The position numbers were made by a program, and so were the translations under genes. This document shows, one piece after another, positions 22,932 to 35,300 of a stretch of DNA of 64,000 bases (position 1 is its first letter; the number at the start of each line of letters is the position of its first letter). The notes beneath the pieces are model-generated. The model had not been told where the DNA came from and did not search any database. It saw only the letters and a program-made list of their open reading frames with translations. The stretch comes from Entonaema liquescens (Eukaryota > Ascomycota > Sordariomycetes > Xylariales > Xylariaceae), in NCBI GenBank assembly GCA_902805475.1, contig CADCSX010000008.1, forward strand, positions 1,798,001 to 1,862,000, in the 5' to 3' direction.

Positions 22932-25900
22932 TGTGAATTGAAGATTTGCATTACCCGGGGAAAGGGGGGAATTCTCGATAGCAACAACACGGCGGGGAAA
23001 AGCAGTGCTATATGATAATACGAAGATGGTAGTGTGTTTTTTTTAGCGATTTCTATGGCCTACCTAGAGTTACATTTACGCAACAAGGAGTTTTTTAGGG
23101 CGATGACGTTGGCGTATCGTGGGATGGTCAGGAAATGTGTCTAACGAGCCCACCGCACTTTTTCAGTCAAGCCAATACGAAAACCGGATTCCGGAATTTG
23201 CATAGCCCCTGGACACCAAGTAGCATTGGTGGATTGGCTGACCTGCATATGCAATCGTGACGGCCTGGTCCAATGCAACCCGTCAAACTGGGAGCCTTGT
23301 TGACTATCGAATTGTACGAGTTTGCTTCCGGAGCTGGATAAGACCAGAGAATAGTAGATCCCGTCATCTACACTGGAGTGTAGGGCATTTCTGGGTGTCA
23401 ATATCTCACTGATCTAAGACCAGTCGGCTAGATTAACCAAGTAAACCACGAGTATGGAAGATGTAAAATGGGGGCCGAAAGATATGGCCCTTATGATCCT
23501 CCCGCATCGTATGGGTGTAACATATGTCCATAGGTCCATAGGTCCTTTTGGTGTGGCGAATAACCCAATCGTTCGATGGCAGGTCGGCGTGGTATGCAAG
23601 GATATATGCAGGGTATTACTATATGGTCAGACTATTTACTGCTGATACGAAGTTGGTCCAGACTATTTGCTCTTTTTGCTTCTCTTGGCTGATGTTGGGT
23701 GAGCACAGAATACCAGAAAGGCAAAGTTTTTGCGCAGCTCGCAACCCCAAGCTGCATCTCGATAATTTTGTCTCGTTCCATCTATATTACTTAGTTCTTT
23801 AGGGTCGTACCGTTCTGTTTTCTTACCGAAAATGCCGGCGATTAGACTCTGAGGATATTCTTTATTATTAGAAACGATGTATGGAAAGGCTACAACACCG
23901 CTATTCCTTCTTTATGTATGTCTCTAATTATCTACGAACCTCGACCTGTCGATAAGATAGATCTGTAGTCCTGCGGCGTTTATAATCCCTTCTCAGCCCC
24001 CAACCACACCATTCGGAGATGAGTGTCTTTCATACATAGATTCGGGTCCGGAGGCCATTAGGAAAAATGAGGGTGGCCTACCACGACATTGTTCTAGCAA
24101 ATTCGAGCATCTATGGAATTACAACATATGTGGAAATTATCGGCTTATTTTTTATTATATCATACCCATTCCCATTAAGAAATTGGTTACCCGCCATATC
24201 CCACAAGATCTCATTCATCTCTTTAGCGATGTTAAGGCTAGTAGTAGGTAATGTGGGATTTGTCGGGGGCGATCCGGGATTGGCGCTTAAGGCCCACCAG
24301 CACCAGTCATTTCTCATACTAAAATAGCGAAACGAAGCAGAAATACCAATGATTATAGTCACTTGAAGCATTCCGTGTGAGGTGAAGAACCCCTCACCTA
24401 TCGAACATAAGCTAAGCGCTTTCTTATCGTAGAGTCATAGTATAGTAACCTATTACGAATAATTCAACAAAACACGCGGATCACGAGCGCAGAATCACAT
24501 ATACGTAATCGGACTAGATTAAACGATAGGTAATTAGATAGGTTCAACTTCGATTAATACCCAAGTACCTCTTATACCCGCATCCCCTCCAATAATCCAT
24601 TTAAGGGGAATTCGAGCGCATCGCATAGTTGCTACCTCGCTTCGACCCCACGATCCATAATAATACTCTTGTCGTATTGTCATAATAAAAACACAATTCA
24701 ATAGGTGCAACATATCTTCAAATAAGATTGATTCGAATTCCAATGAGACTTGGCTTGCAAGTATGCGCTCTTTATTATCCATGATTAATATGTACAATCT
24801 TTATTCGGCTCACGGTGTAACCCTGGTCTAATTGCTCTGGCCCGGGGCAAAATTGGCGCTTTGATCGAGGCTCACCATAGAGCCTGATGAAAGTGCGTGT
24901 GACGTATGGAGCATTTGTAGATACTTAGCCAAAATAAAATAAGACCTTGTCCCGGGTCCAATATTTGAAGATATCGCCAACCATATTGTCAAAACCTGTT
25001 ACTCATTCTAAGGCAATCTAACCTAAACCCTCACCCCCCCAAAAGTAAATAGGATATTCCATCATGGGGTAGAACTAAGCCGAAAGTTAGGGAAACAACT
25101 CTGTTGTTTCACGAGACACTCTAACCCAAGCATAGGAGGCCATGAGGCTTGTGGCTATACATATTGGAACCATCCTTTATGTTAAATGTCTCACCTAGAA
25201 TGCTGACAAACTTAGAATAGAGAAACCCGCTAATCCTATTACATGAGAATTGATTCCAAAAGTTTACGGCTTCTTGTCTTGTTATATTGATGTATGGAAT
25301 CGGCTCTGAACCGTGGATTCCCAGAGTACACTCTTCTAGATATATTTACTTCTACAATCAATAATAGATATTATATACAAGTAATGCTTCAGAGTCAGAT
25401 TCCAGGAATGATGGTTGTACATTATTAGTACTTACGATACCATGGCTAGTATTTAAATCATAGGTGAGACATTTAGTACAGAGAATACATTTTTCATATG
25501 TACTATGGTCACCAGTCCCTATAACTTAAGTCTATTTCATAATAGTTAGTAGACATAACAAGCAACTCATAGGATGTTATGAATTAGTAGAAGTCATTTC
25601 ACCTCCGGATCACTAAAGAGGTTCTTAGCCCAAGTTAGTCCGATACATAGCAATAACAGCATAGTCCATAGCCTTATCTTTATAGTAAATTGTCGTAAGT
25701 TGAAGCCAGTGCCTAGAGACTTAAGCAGGTTGGCTAAGGTGTTTCCTATTATTTGGACTGTAGATGAAAAGTTTTGATTGAGAATGCTTTACATAATGTA
25801 GTTTGTGCAAACACCCTTGTGATGTTCTTCTTCCTAAGTCCGCGTTATAATGGGTCAAGAGCACATTACGAGCTCCAGGGTAGAAGAGTACTCTATTGAG

Positions 25901-26536
25901 CTCGGTAAGATTAAGAAGGGAAACCATCAGGCGGCATGACTATGTGATAAAAATCTAAGTATATGGGGGCGAAAAAGTGGAAGACATCTATCCTACTAGC
26001 AAACAAAACTGGGACAAACCTAACAATCGACCAATAATGGAGGGTGGAATTCATGAGTTGGTAATGTAGAGTGTAACTAAGTGGTCAAATCAGACCATCT
26101 AGACACATTTAACTGATGATGCTTGAAAATTCAGCCTCATTAGAGCCAGCCTCCGGTCTGGATCTCCCCTGAGCATAAGCAATTAGACCAACCAGAGTCT
26201 GGTTGAAGTAATCATATATGCTGTCATTGGTGGATAGCGCTCCCCAAGAAAGGGACCAACCAATCAGACTAAACATGATTACCTTCCCTTGAATGAAGTT
26301 TGGCTAGTGATGTCAGTGGCAGTCTTCCATTGAGAGCAACAGCATTTGAGTTCGCCTCTACAAATATGAGGACTACCTGTATATAATAACTTCGCCGTCT
26401 CCCAAATTAGTGTTCACTTCCAAAGCATCAAGCCAGCCTCCTCAGCGCAGAATATCTAAGACCACTCAGTCACAACCAACTCATTCACATTCATACTTCC
26501 GGCAACTATCTCTACATCATATCACATTCCGTCACA
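22932..26536. other. 3.6 kb gene-poor, AT-rich spacer
   Basis: No supported gene or RNA gene. Stops are frequent on both strands and TA steps are common between 24.4 and 25.9 kb, which may reflect ageing of repeats by C-to-T mutation. A short run of 'GGTCCATA' repeats lies at about 23526-23546. The last 400 bases are less AT-rich and probably form the promoter and leader of the CxC-repeat gene. Confidence 0.55.
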
Positions 26537-26951
26537 ATGGCAACTGAAGTCGTAAAGGCAACACCTACCTGCTGCGGCAAGAATACCGGAGGCGAGTGTG
26601 TCTGTGGTAAGTTAGAGCCTCAACTCATATTGAGTATCTCCTGATATGGAAAACAAACTAACATCTCTGCTCGTAGCTAAACAGGCGACTTGCTCTTGCG
26701 GCCAGAAATCTGCTCTCGAGTGCACGTGTGAGAAGGCAGCGCTCGAGAACACCTTGACTGGCGCCCGGTGCTCGTGCCGAGCCCGTCCTGCCGGTCAATG
26801 CACGTGTGAGAACGCGTCAAAGGAGAACGGACCCGTTGCTGGCAGCACCTGCGAATGTGGTGCTCGCCCTGCTAGCTCCTGTACCTGTGAACGCGCTACT
26901 GCGAGCATGAACCCGAACCCGAACGAGATCGACTTCACCACGAAGAAATAA
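26537..26951 (+). CDS. small CxC-repeat, metallothionein-like protein
   Basis: Two exons: 26537-26606 and 26677-26951, 114 aa (donor GTAAGT, branch CTAAC, acceptor CGTAG). After a start carrying 'CCGKNTGGECVCG', the protein holds three similar units of about 25 residues, each with a C-x-C pair, about 8 residues, then C-T-C-E: 'ATCSCGQKSALECTCE', 'ARCSCRARPAGQCTCE' and 'STCECGARPASSCTCE'. No aromatic residue occurs until a single Phe near the C-terminus. Dense, regularly spaced Cys without a signal peptide points to cytosolic metal binding (Cu or Zn), as in metallothioneins; similar uncharacterised proteins are known in ascomycetes. Function is inferred from composition only. Confidence 0.8.
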
Positions 26952-28366
26952 ATTGTTGTATGGTTACTGGGAGAAAAAGAAAGGGGGGACAAAAAAAATA
27001 ATACCATGGTGATGGGGATTCAAGGCGGCGATACTGGTTGCAAATCATACATACGGTTATGATAGTGTGTACTGTTATACAAGGAACTTCGATAAAGATT
27101 CCAAAGAGTCCATAGGTAGGATATGGTTGGCGGAGCTCGGAGTTGGGTTACTGGTATTAGGTAAAAATAGCGATTTGTCATGATTCAATCGAAGGCTTAT
27201 AAGATCTACCTTGAACTTTCTACTATGCAAAAACGACTGCTCTTTTCATCATCGATGATGCAGGATCGGCGATAGAAACATTAGATTTGTGGATTAGAGA
27301 CTTGGTTGCGAAAGATTCGAACTTGAATAAGGTAGGTACATACCTAACGTAGTGTAGTTAGAGATGATGATGAATGATACTATGCACGTCTAGTTTAACA
27401 TTGGCTCTCCTTTTCCCTCCAGGACAATTATACTAATAATAATGTAATGGTTTAAAAAAAAAAAAAAAAAGGTCGGTATGACTAGGGTAAAAATCGTGAA
27501 TTTAGTAGTTAGTGAATTTTCCTTCCCTGCTCTTTCCTCTCCTTATCACCATAGCATCATTTTTCTGCCGGATTAAAATCTTTAAATGCAGGGACTCCAC
27601 TATACAGAAGCCCAAAAGATCGCAAGTACCTTAACATTGAATAAATATATATGTACAAATCGGGTAAGTATCCGGGCGGTGAGGAAGCTAGTTGCCCTAA
27701 CCATAACTTGATTGGGTCTGGAGCTTCTAGCTAGATGTACCTTCCAAGCCACCCAAAAAGCTACTGTGGGGACCAAAACGCGCGATTGCCCAAGGCCGCA
27801 TGCAGCGAACTGATGTGTCACTGTGTACTTTTCAAAAACAGTCAGTACATGGTTAAGCACAGCTTTTTCACCTAAAAATTTCCACCAGCGCGTTTTTCTT
27901 TCTATCTCACCAACATTCATCACCGAAAGCATTCGCCTTTCTTTACCTCGCACTTCTCGAGGTCCTTCCCAATTGTTCCCAACATTAACAAAGAAGATAA
28001 ATCATTCTTTTTTTGCCATTGATTATCCACACTAATCCTAGTCCTTGTGTTTTACAATATCCCCAAATCCCGACAGTGTCACGTCTTGTCTGACTTGCCA
28101 GCAAGACGCGATAGTTGCGTTACTTGCGCACCATAATCAGCAAGCTCTGAAACCATTCATACACCTCACCCACACTTCACTTTTCTATTTTACTCGGCAC
28201 TTAACTCACACTCAACACCACACTCTATACTATTTAGCAGCGCGCAGCTCCTCTTGACGGTTGTGCTCTTTAGACGCCCGCGTGTAAAGACTGCCTGATC
28301 GTTTAGCCTCCTTGCTATCACCCGCATCCGACCTAGTGTCTACGCGACTTACAAACTCAATACGCA
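26952..28366. other. intergenic, no gene seen
   Basis: Contains a 17-base A run at 27454-27470. The last 300 bases before 28367 are C/T-rich and probably the leader of the RCC1 gene. Small frames on both strands have no support. Confidence 0.6.
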
Positions 28367-30372
28367 ATGCCTCCGAGACGTCGAGCCGTCCCAGCGGCGA
28401 CGAACGCTACGAATACAGAAGCGCCCGCCAAGAGTACGCGATCGAGCGCGGCACCTAATGCAGCTCCTGCCTCGAATGGTCGCAGTAAAGTGAGGCGAGG
28501 CGTCCACGAGGAGAGTGAAGATGACAAGAAACCTAAAGGAAAGAGAGAGCCTGTGGTCAGAAATGTACCTAGGAAGCGTCAACCTGCTAGCCAGGCCAGG
28601 CGTGGACAACATACAGATCCTGATGAAAAACCTGCTTCGGGGGAACAGGGACGTCCGGTAGCGGTCGCCAAACCTGCGCCCCGTGAAAATGCTAAAGCCG
28701 GTAGCGAGCCCGACCGTCAACAGGCGGACCCAGCGAAGACTGCTTCTAAACGCAAGAGAGAAGCGGAGGATGAGAAGGAAGATCAGGACCAAGAGGAAGA
28801 CGAAGAACCTGAGGAAGCACCGAAACCAAAGAAACCCCGTAGTATTCCAGCTGCACCCAAGGTCGTAAAGGCCCCTGCCAAAAAGGCTAAGCCAGAGCCT
28901 GAATTAGCAGAACCTGTCGAGAAGGTCCCCCAGCGTGGCAAGGGTCACCCTATGATGGCCGCGCCGCGCACAAGAGGGGTCGGTGCCAGAGGAAAACCCT
29001 TTAACGATGTGCCTACTAAGCAGATTGACGTATTTGTTTTTGGTGAAGGATCATCGGGCGAACTTGGTCTCGGTAGTCAGAGATATAATGGGAAGAAGCC
29101 TATCGATGTGAGGCGACCTCGACTCAATCATAACCTCAAGGGCGTTGTCGCTATGGCTTGTGGAGGTATGCACTGTGTTGCCCTAACTCATGATCAGAAA
29201 ATCTTGACGTGGGGTGTCAACGATGACAAAGCGCTTGGCCGCGATACTTTCTGGGAAGGTGGTACCCGTGATATTGATGATGAGGACGACTCTGAAGATG
29301 AGGACGACACCGGCCTCAATCCGAGGGAAAGCATTCCTGGACAGGTTGATCTCAGCGTATTACCCGAAGGCACCAAAATCTCTCAGATTGCGGCCTCTGA
29401 CTCTGCCTCCTTTCTCCTTACAGACGACGGATGGGTTTACGGCTGGGGCACTTTCCGAGGTGCTGATGGTATCATTGGATTCAGCGAACATTCACGAATC
29501 CAAGAAACACCTACGATCATCCCTGGATTGAAGAATATCACCAAACTAGCTTGTGGTGGGAATCACGTCTTGGCTTTGGATTTGTCCGGCAAAGTATTCA
29601 CCTGGGGCAGTGGAGGTCAGCTGCAGCTTGGCAGAAAGCCGGTCTCCCGTCTTTTAGGCCCGCTTGCCGGACTTAATCCGCAGCCATGCGGAAAGTTTAC
29701 TAAGAAGCATTATGCCGTCAATGTAGGCGCCGGTTCCTATCACAGTTTCTATATCGACAACAACAACCAGGTCTGGGCTTGGGGCTTGAACAACTACGCA
29801 CAAACCGGTCTCAGAGAGCTTACCGGAGAAGACGATGCCATGATTCTCCACCCCCAGCTCGTTGATTCGCTTGAAGACCACAAGGTTAGCCAGATTGTGG
29901 GCGGAGAACACCATACGCTCGCTTGTACAACTGATGGAAAACTGCTCTCGTGGGGTCGTGTAGATGGCCACCAGCTAGGACACCCGGGCGATGCATACGA
30001 CGACAGCAATGCAATTTTCGATGATCATAAGAAACCCCGAATTCTCTTGCACCCTATCGTCGTTGACGGTATGTTCCCTCTTTTGCTGCACCCTTAATAC
30101 TGTATATTCTAACAAGCATTATAGGGATAAAAACTACATTTGTTGCTACTGGCACAGATACGAGCTTCGCCATAGACGATGCGGGCAAGGTCTACTCATG
30201 GGGGTTTTCGGCCAACTACCAGACTGGCCAAGGAACCACCGACGACGTTGAGTCTCCGACATTGATCGACAATTCTGCCGTTCAAGGTCGACAAATTGTC
30301 TGGGTTGGTGCTGGTGGTCAGTATGGTGTTGTCGCGGCTGAAGCTAATGACGGGGTACCTAACGGCCATTAA
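28367..30372 (+). CDS. RCC1-family Ran guanine-nucleotide exchange factor
   Basis: Two exons: 28367-30068 and 30125-30372, 649 aa (donor GTATGT, acceptor TTATAG, split Gly codon). Residues 1-220 are basic and low-complexity, rich in Lys, Pro, Ala and Glu with KKPK-type stretches, likely for nuclear import and DNA binding. Residues about 222-640 form a seven-bladed RCC1 propeller with repeated 'GxxxxxALxxxGKVFTWG' units and an acidic insert (Asp/Glu run about 305-320). Yeast Srm1/Prp20 and fission-yeast Pim1 are the counterparts; they load GTP on Ran at chromatin and set the direction of nuclear transport. The ATG at 28367 follows a long C/T-rich leader. No frame break. Confidence 0.88.
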
Positions 30373-31340
30373 GAGCCTTTTTAGGTTAGACCAAATCTCG
30401 ACGTGGTGTTTGGGGAGAATAGCATACGAAGATGAGATGTTGTATTAGTATATATCCTTCGCATCTCATACTCATTGGAGTCGGGGGGTGTTCGGGTCTG
30501 GACCGAGGGTTTGACCGGTGGTTACCTGACATGGCTATAATTCATGAGGATTCATTAGGAGGATGCACATAGCACTTAGTAGACGTATGAGGAAGTTAGG
30601 CAAGCCTCTTATTATTAGGTCACGAAGAGAAACCTCGTTGCATTTCTTGTATTTGTGAGCAACAGCGGCATTAAAGTTCCTACAACTCTTGTACAATATG
30701 AATAGTGCTCTTAAACAACGACTAGAATAGCGAATTTGACTTGCGTTTCGGATAAGGGAATAAATGAAAAGCTTCTTGCACGTAGATACACGAGACCCTC
30801 AGTTAATGTGCTCTTGTGCCGTGTGGCTTCGTGATTCCGACGGTTTTTTGAAATACCCCTTTTCAAGTACCTGTTTATAGAATTGCTCTAACCATTGATT
30901 GAAGCGAAGCACCGAAGCCCCGAAATGAGGATGGGTATAGATAACTTATTCAATCAGCCAAGAAATTTAGCTTCGCTCCTCTCGGTGTTATATCTTGCTT
31001 CTGTAAAGCGCGTAATATTTCTCAGCGGTAGTCGGATTTGATATTGATAGGTATGTAGAATTAATGACGTTAGACATTCGAAAAATATGTAGGGATCGAG
31101 CTATGTAGGGATGCATCATGTAGGATCATGCATAGCGGATAATATATATGTAGGTATGTATGCACCTTTCCATATTATCATATCATTTGTGATGCGAGAT
31201 TCGGGATAGGTAACAAAAGCAATCACTTAAGTAACTTATTCATTTATATTTATATCCCGTCAACAGGTAGTATATTCTTCTTAGGGTCTCGTTATATTTT
31301 ATATTTCCTCTTGTTATTCACACGTCACGATAACAACACG
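30373..31340. other. intergenic, no gene seen
   Basis: AT-rich spacer between two plus-strand genes, with short degenerate 'TAGGTATGTA'-like motifs near 31150. Nothing else seen. Confidence 0.6.
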
Positions 31341-31912
31341 ATGTTGGGTCGACTACTACTCACGCTCGACGCCCTCGGCATGTGCATTGGCACCATTATG
31401 GCCGACTGTCTCAATGAGACACACATGTTCAATCCGCGGTGGCGACCGCATGCTAAGTAAGTCCACAATCCAAAGTCCAAAGTCCAACGGGCCAATTGGC
31501 CTAAGAAAACGCCACCGAGCATAAATAAATAAATATACCTACCTACCTACCTACCTACCTACCTACCAAGGTACCTAGGGAACCGTGAATGTCTGAGGCG
31601 TCTTTTTTTTTTTGTCTAACCCACCCCCCCAGATTCCACAACGCCCAGACCGTCATCCTCGCCGTCATCTTGTCCGGCCTGACGCTCTACTACACGTGGC
31701 GCCGGGCCAAGACGCCCGAGCTGCGCCGCGAGTTCGTCTTCGTGAGTGCTATTACGGGGTCTATCTACTGGATCGCGGGGCTTCTTAGTATCCTGCCTCC
31801 GGGCACCATGGGCGTCGATCCGGAGTTCGGCGGCCCGGGATTTCCCCAAGCTAAGCTGTTCGTTGGGTTTATGAGCGCTGGTCTGCTGGGTGCTTGGATG
31901 GAGTATCGTTGA
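31341..31912 (+). CDS. small integral membrane protein, DUF6640-like
   Basis: Two exons: 31341-31456 and 31633-31912, 131 aa; the donor AA|GTAAGT and acceptor CCCCAG|A rebuild a Lys codon. Four hydrophobic segments are visible: about residues 3-22 ('LLLTLDALGMCIGTIMA'), 44-62 ('TVILAVILSGLTLYYTW'), 74-94 ('FVFVSAITGSIYWIAGLLSI') and 112-129. The 'HMFNPRWRPHAKFHNAQT' loop resembles a fungal family of unknown function that I recall as DUF6640; the name is from memory. Function unknown. The intron is 176 nt, long for this window, and carries a CCTA microsatellite. Confidence 0.72.
31537..31567. repeat. ACCT tetranucleotide microsatellite in an intron
   Basis: About eight tandem ACCT units inside the intron of the small membrane-protein gene, preceded by an AAAT run at about 31521-31533. 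Confidence 0.9.
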
Positions 31913-32375
31913 TGACTTGTTTGCTGTCCGTCGGCGGTGGAAAGGAGAAAAAGGGGGCCCTGTTGGATGGGTTGAGAAGCTGAGGTGCTCTGGACGGATT
32001 GGCTTGATATTGAGGAGTTTGTGGGCTGACGGACTGGAAATCTGGATGTAGTACAGAAGCCAGTTATTGTGAGAGATTTCCATACCCCGCTATTCTATTT
32101 GACCAAGTAAAGCAAACGCAGCTACATTGAATGCCGTCACTGAACTTTTCGCCTCTTGAGTAATAGTTTGGATAAAGATGAACTAACTACCAAAGATGTA
32201 TAAGATACGATGCAAGATGGCTACATGGATCTATTGATAACCTAAGTAATGTAACCTAAACAGTAACGAGCCTACGAATTTATTAGTTTATATCATCCTA
32301 GCTAAAACGTTGTACGGCATGATCCTTTAGATTTGTTAATTCAGGTATGGATGATCCTAGGAACTACCTTTATTC
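31913..32375. other. intergenic, convergent gene ends
   Basis: Between the ends of the membrane-protein gene and the PKS gene. No gene; should hold both 3' UTRs. A minus-strand frame at 31616-32083 is the antisense of the upstream exon. Confidence 0.6.
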
Positions 32376-35300
32376 CTAAGCAGTTTTCTGAGTCTCGCTT
32401 TCAAGTTTCTCGAGAAGTTTATCTGCGGCGAGCTCAGCAAGCTGGTGGAGTGTTCCGCTACCAACTATCTCCAGGACACTCAACGTGAGCCCGAATGCGC
32501 CCTTAAACCATCGTCTCAGCTCGATGGCCATCAGCGAGTCGAGACCCATCTGTGCCAGCGTTAGGTTCACATCTACTTCCTCGTCTGGTCTGAGGAGGAA
32601 GTCGTAGATCTTCTTGCCGACCTCATTTGCCAAAAACTCGATGCTGCTCTTTTCTTTCAAGAGTGCTTTCCCTCCCTCGCCGGCGGTGGCGACTTGCCGG
32701 AGGAATTTCTGCAGAGCGTCGTTCTCCGTGCTCTTCGCTGCGTTCTCGACTCGCACGTTGTGGTAGATGCCCATGCGTCTGTCGCGCCGCCACATCGTCC
32801 GGTTGTTTGGGTCGTCTAAGTCCTGGTCTGACCGTATGCCCATCACCATCTGAGCATCGCTACTCCATGGCGTGGGCGGAACAGTCTGAGGTCCGCCGGC
32901 GTCTTGGCTTGTAGGTGAATTGTTCATAAGACTAAGCTCCAAAAAGTCTAGGAATTCACGCTCGCCAAGGAGACATATGCCCTGGGCTTTGATGTTTTGC
33001 ATTGCGTGAGAATTCTCGGCTACGAATCCGATGTCGCCTATAGCGGCAATGTTGAGAACCGAAGCTGGCAGCCCGAGGGAGTGGCGGTAACGACAGAAAG
33101 CCTCCATGAATGTATTAGCGGCCGCGTAGTTTCCTTGTCCGAGGGAGTCGACTACGGCCATGATTGAGCTGGCTAAGAAGAAGAAATCCAGGTTCGTCGA
33201 TTCGAGTGCCCGGTGCAAATTCCAGGTGCCTTCGACCTTAGGCGCAAGGGCATCTTTCCATTGAGACCATTCCATGTCTACTACTGGGACGTCCTGGCAT
33301 ATATCGGTTAGTATCAAATGCTAAACTTGATGTTATGGATGGGTTCTTACCCTTAGAACCATGGCCAACTGTATCACTCCTTTAATAGGGAACTTTGCTT
33401 GGCGGATCGCTTTGTGCACATCCTCAATCCGATCAACACGTCCAGAAATAGCTGTTACAGAACATCCCATAGACTCTATCTCGCGGAACAGGGCCTTGCT
33501 AACATCGCTTCGGCCTGCGCTGCGCGAGAGGAACATCAGACTTCGCGCGCCTCGCTCTACCATCCAAATTGCAATGGATCTACCCAGGCCGCCGACACCG
33601 CCTACAAGGAGGTAGGTAGCAGACGGATCGAATTCGATACTACGACGTTGAGGTACCGATTCGATCGGTACGCTTAGCTCGGGCGGAGGAAAGATCACTA
33701 CAATCTTGCCCATATGATCGCCATCTTCGAGGTGGCGGAATGCCCTCGCGATCTGTTTCGCATCAAAGCTCGCGATGGGGTCAATTGGCTGGAGGCGGCC
33801 TTGATTGTAGAAATCCACGAACGAGGTTAACAGTCTGGAATTTGTAAGTATATCGTCACTTATATAATATAAGGGCTGAGTATGTTGACTAGTTGGTTTG
33901 GAAATAGTCACGCCCTTTAGGTACCTAACTCACCTCCTTAACCATTTCGGCTTCTCTCTGAAATCGGACAGATTCACGCCGTAGTAAGAACGGTTCTCAG
34001 CAAAGGCAACATATCCAGACGACCGGATCCCTTGGAGTCTCGCAAGCTAAGATCGACCATAACGCCGAACTTAGCAACGCTCCGCCACGACTCGTGCAGC
34101 AGCTCCCCAGACAGCGAGTTCAGAACCAAGTCCACACCCCGGCCATCTGTCTCCCTCATAACACCCTCTGCAAACGTCGCGTCCCGGGAGTTGAAAATGT
34201 GCGAGCGCGGAATTCCAAAGGTGTCCATGAGGTACTGCACCTTCTTCTCGCTGCCGACGGTCGCGTAAATCTCGGCCCCGAGCATCTGGGCTACCTGGAT
34301 TGCCGAGAGGCCGACACCACCGCAAGCCGAGTGGATTAGAACGCTTTGGCCCTTTTCTAGTCGGCCGACGTCGATGAAGCTGTAGATCACCGTTCCGAAA
34401 CACACGGGGATAGACGCGGCGTCCTCGAAAGCGAGGTCGTCGGGGATCTTCATGACGATGTCGGCGGGCGCTGTGTTCCTGGTGCCGAGGCAGCCGTTGC
34501 AAAGGGCCATGATCCTGTCCCCGGGCACGAGATCTTTGACAGCTGAGCCTACTTTGCTGATAATGCCGGAGAGTTCGTATCCCAGTGGGAGGCGGCCTGG
34601 TGTAGAAGAATCAATTATACCTCTGGCTAGCACGACGTCGCGGAAGTTGAGGCCAACGGCTCGCGTTTCGATCTCGACGTAGTCGTCTGGTAGCTCTGAT
34701 GGAATTGGTTCGTCGACCCAGTGTAGTGTCTCCATAGACCCGATCTTAGAGATCGCCACAGCTGTCCTGGTATGCGAGGCTTGTGGTCCCTCGCGACCGC
34801 GACTCTCTTCTTTTTCTTTGAGTTTGTTTAGCAAGGAGAACGGTCGATACCTAGGGATGCAGATCTGGGAGTTTTCAACAACGAATTCCCGGTCGGGCGC
34901 TAGGATACCAACGTCCTCGTGTGTGCGGACCTTGTCGAACACTTCTATAACTATGTCTACGAACCGCGGCTCGCTAGGCTCAATCTCGAGGGTGCTGAGC
35001 CCTGGTACTCGCTCAGCTCGTAGAGTGCGAGCTAGGCCGAGGAATGTTGCCGGCCGGGGGTCTTTGCATCGGATCTGGACCGGCGGCGTGAGCCAGAGGA
35101 TCTTCCGGTGCTCCAGAGCTCTCGCATATGCTTGGAACTTGGCAAACTTTTCTGGAGTTAGGTTGACAAACCAGTCGCTCTCAAGGTTCAGACATGATAT
35201 GATATCTTCGTCTGGTAGAGGTCCTGCGGCTAGCTTGCGCGGCATAACATCCCATCCTGAACTTCGCAGAGATGTTTTCAAAGTATGAGCTACGCCTGAT

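Noticed and set aside
31616..32083. 155-aa minus-strand frame
   Set aside because: It is the antisense of the second exon and 3' UTR of the small membrane-protein gene.
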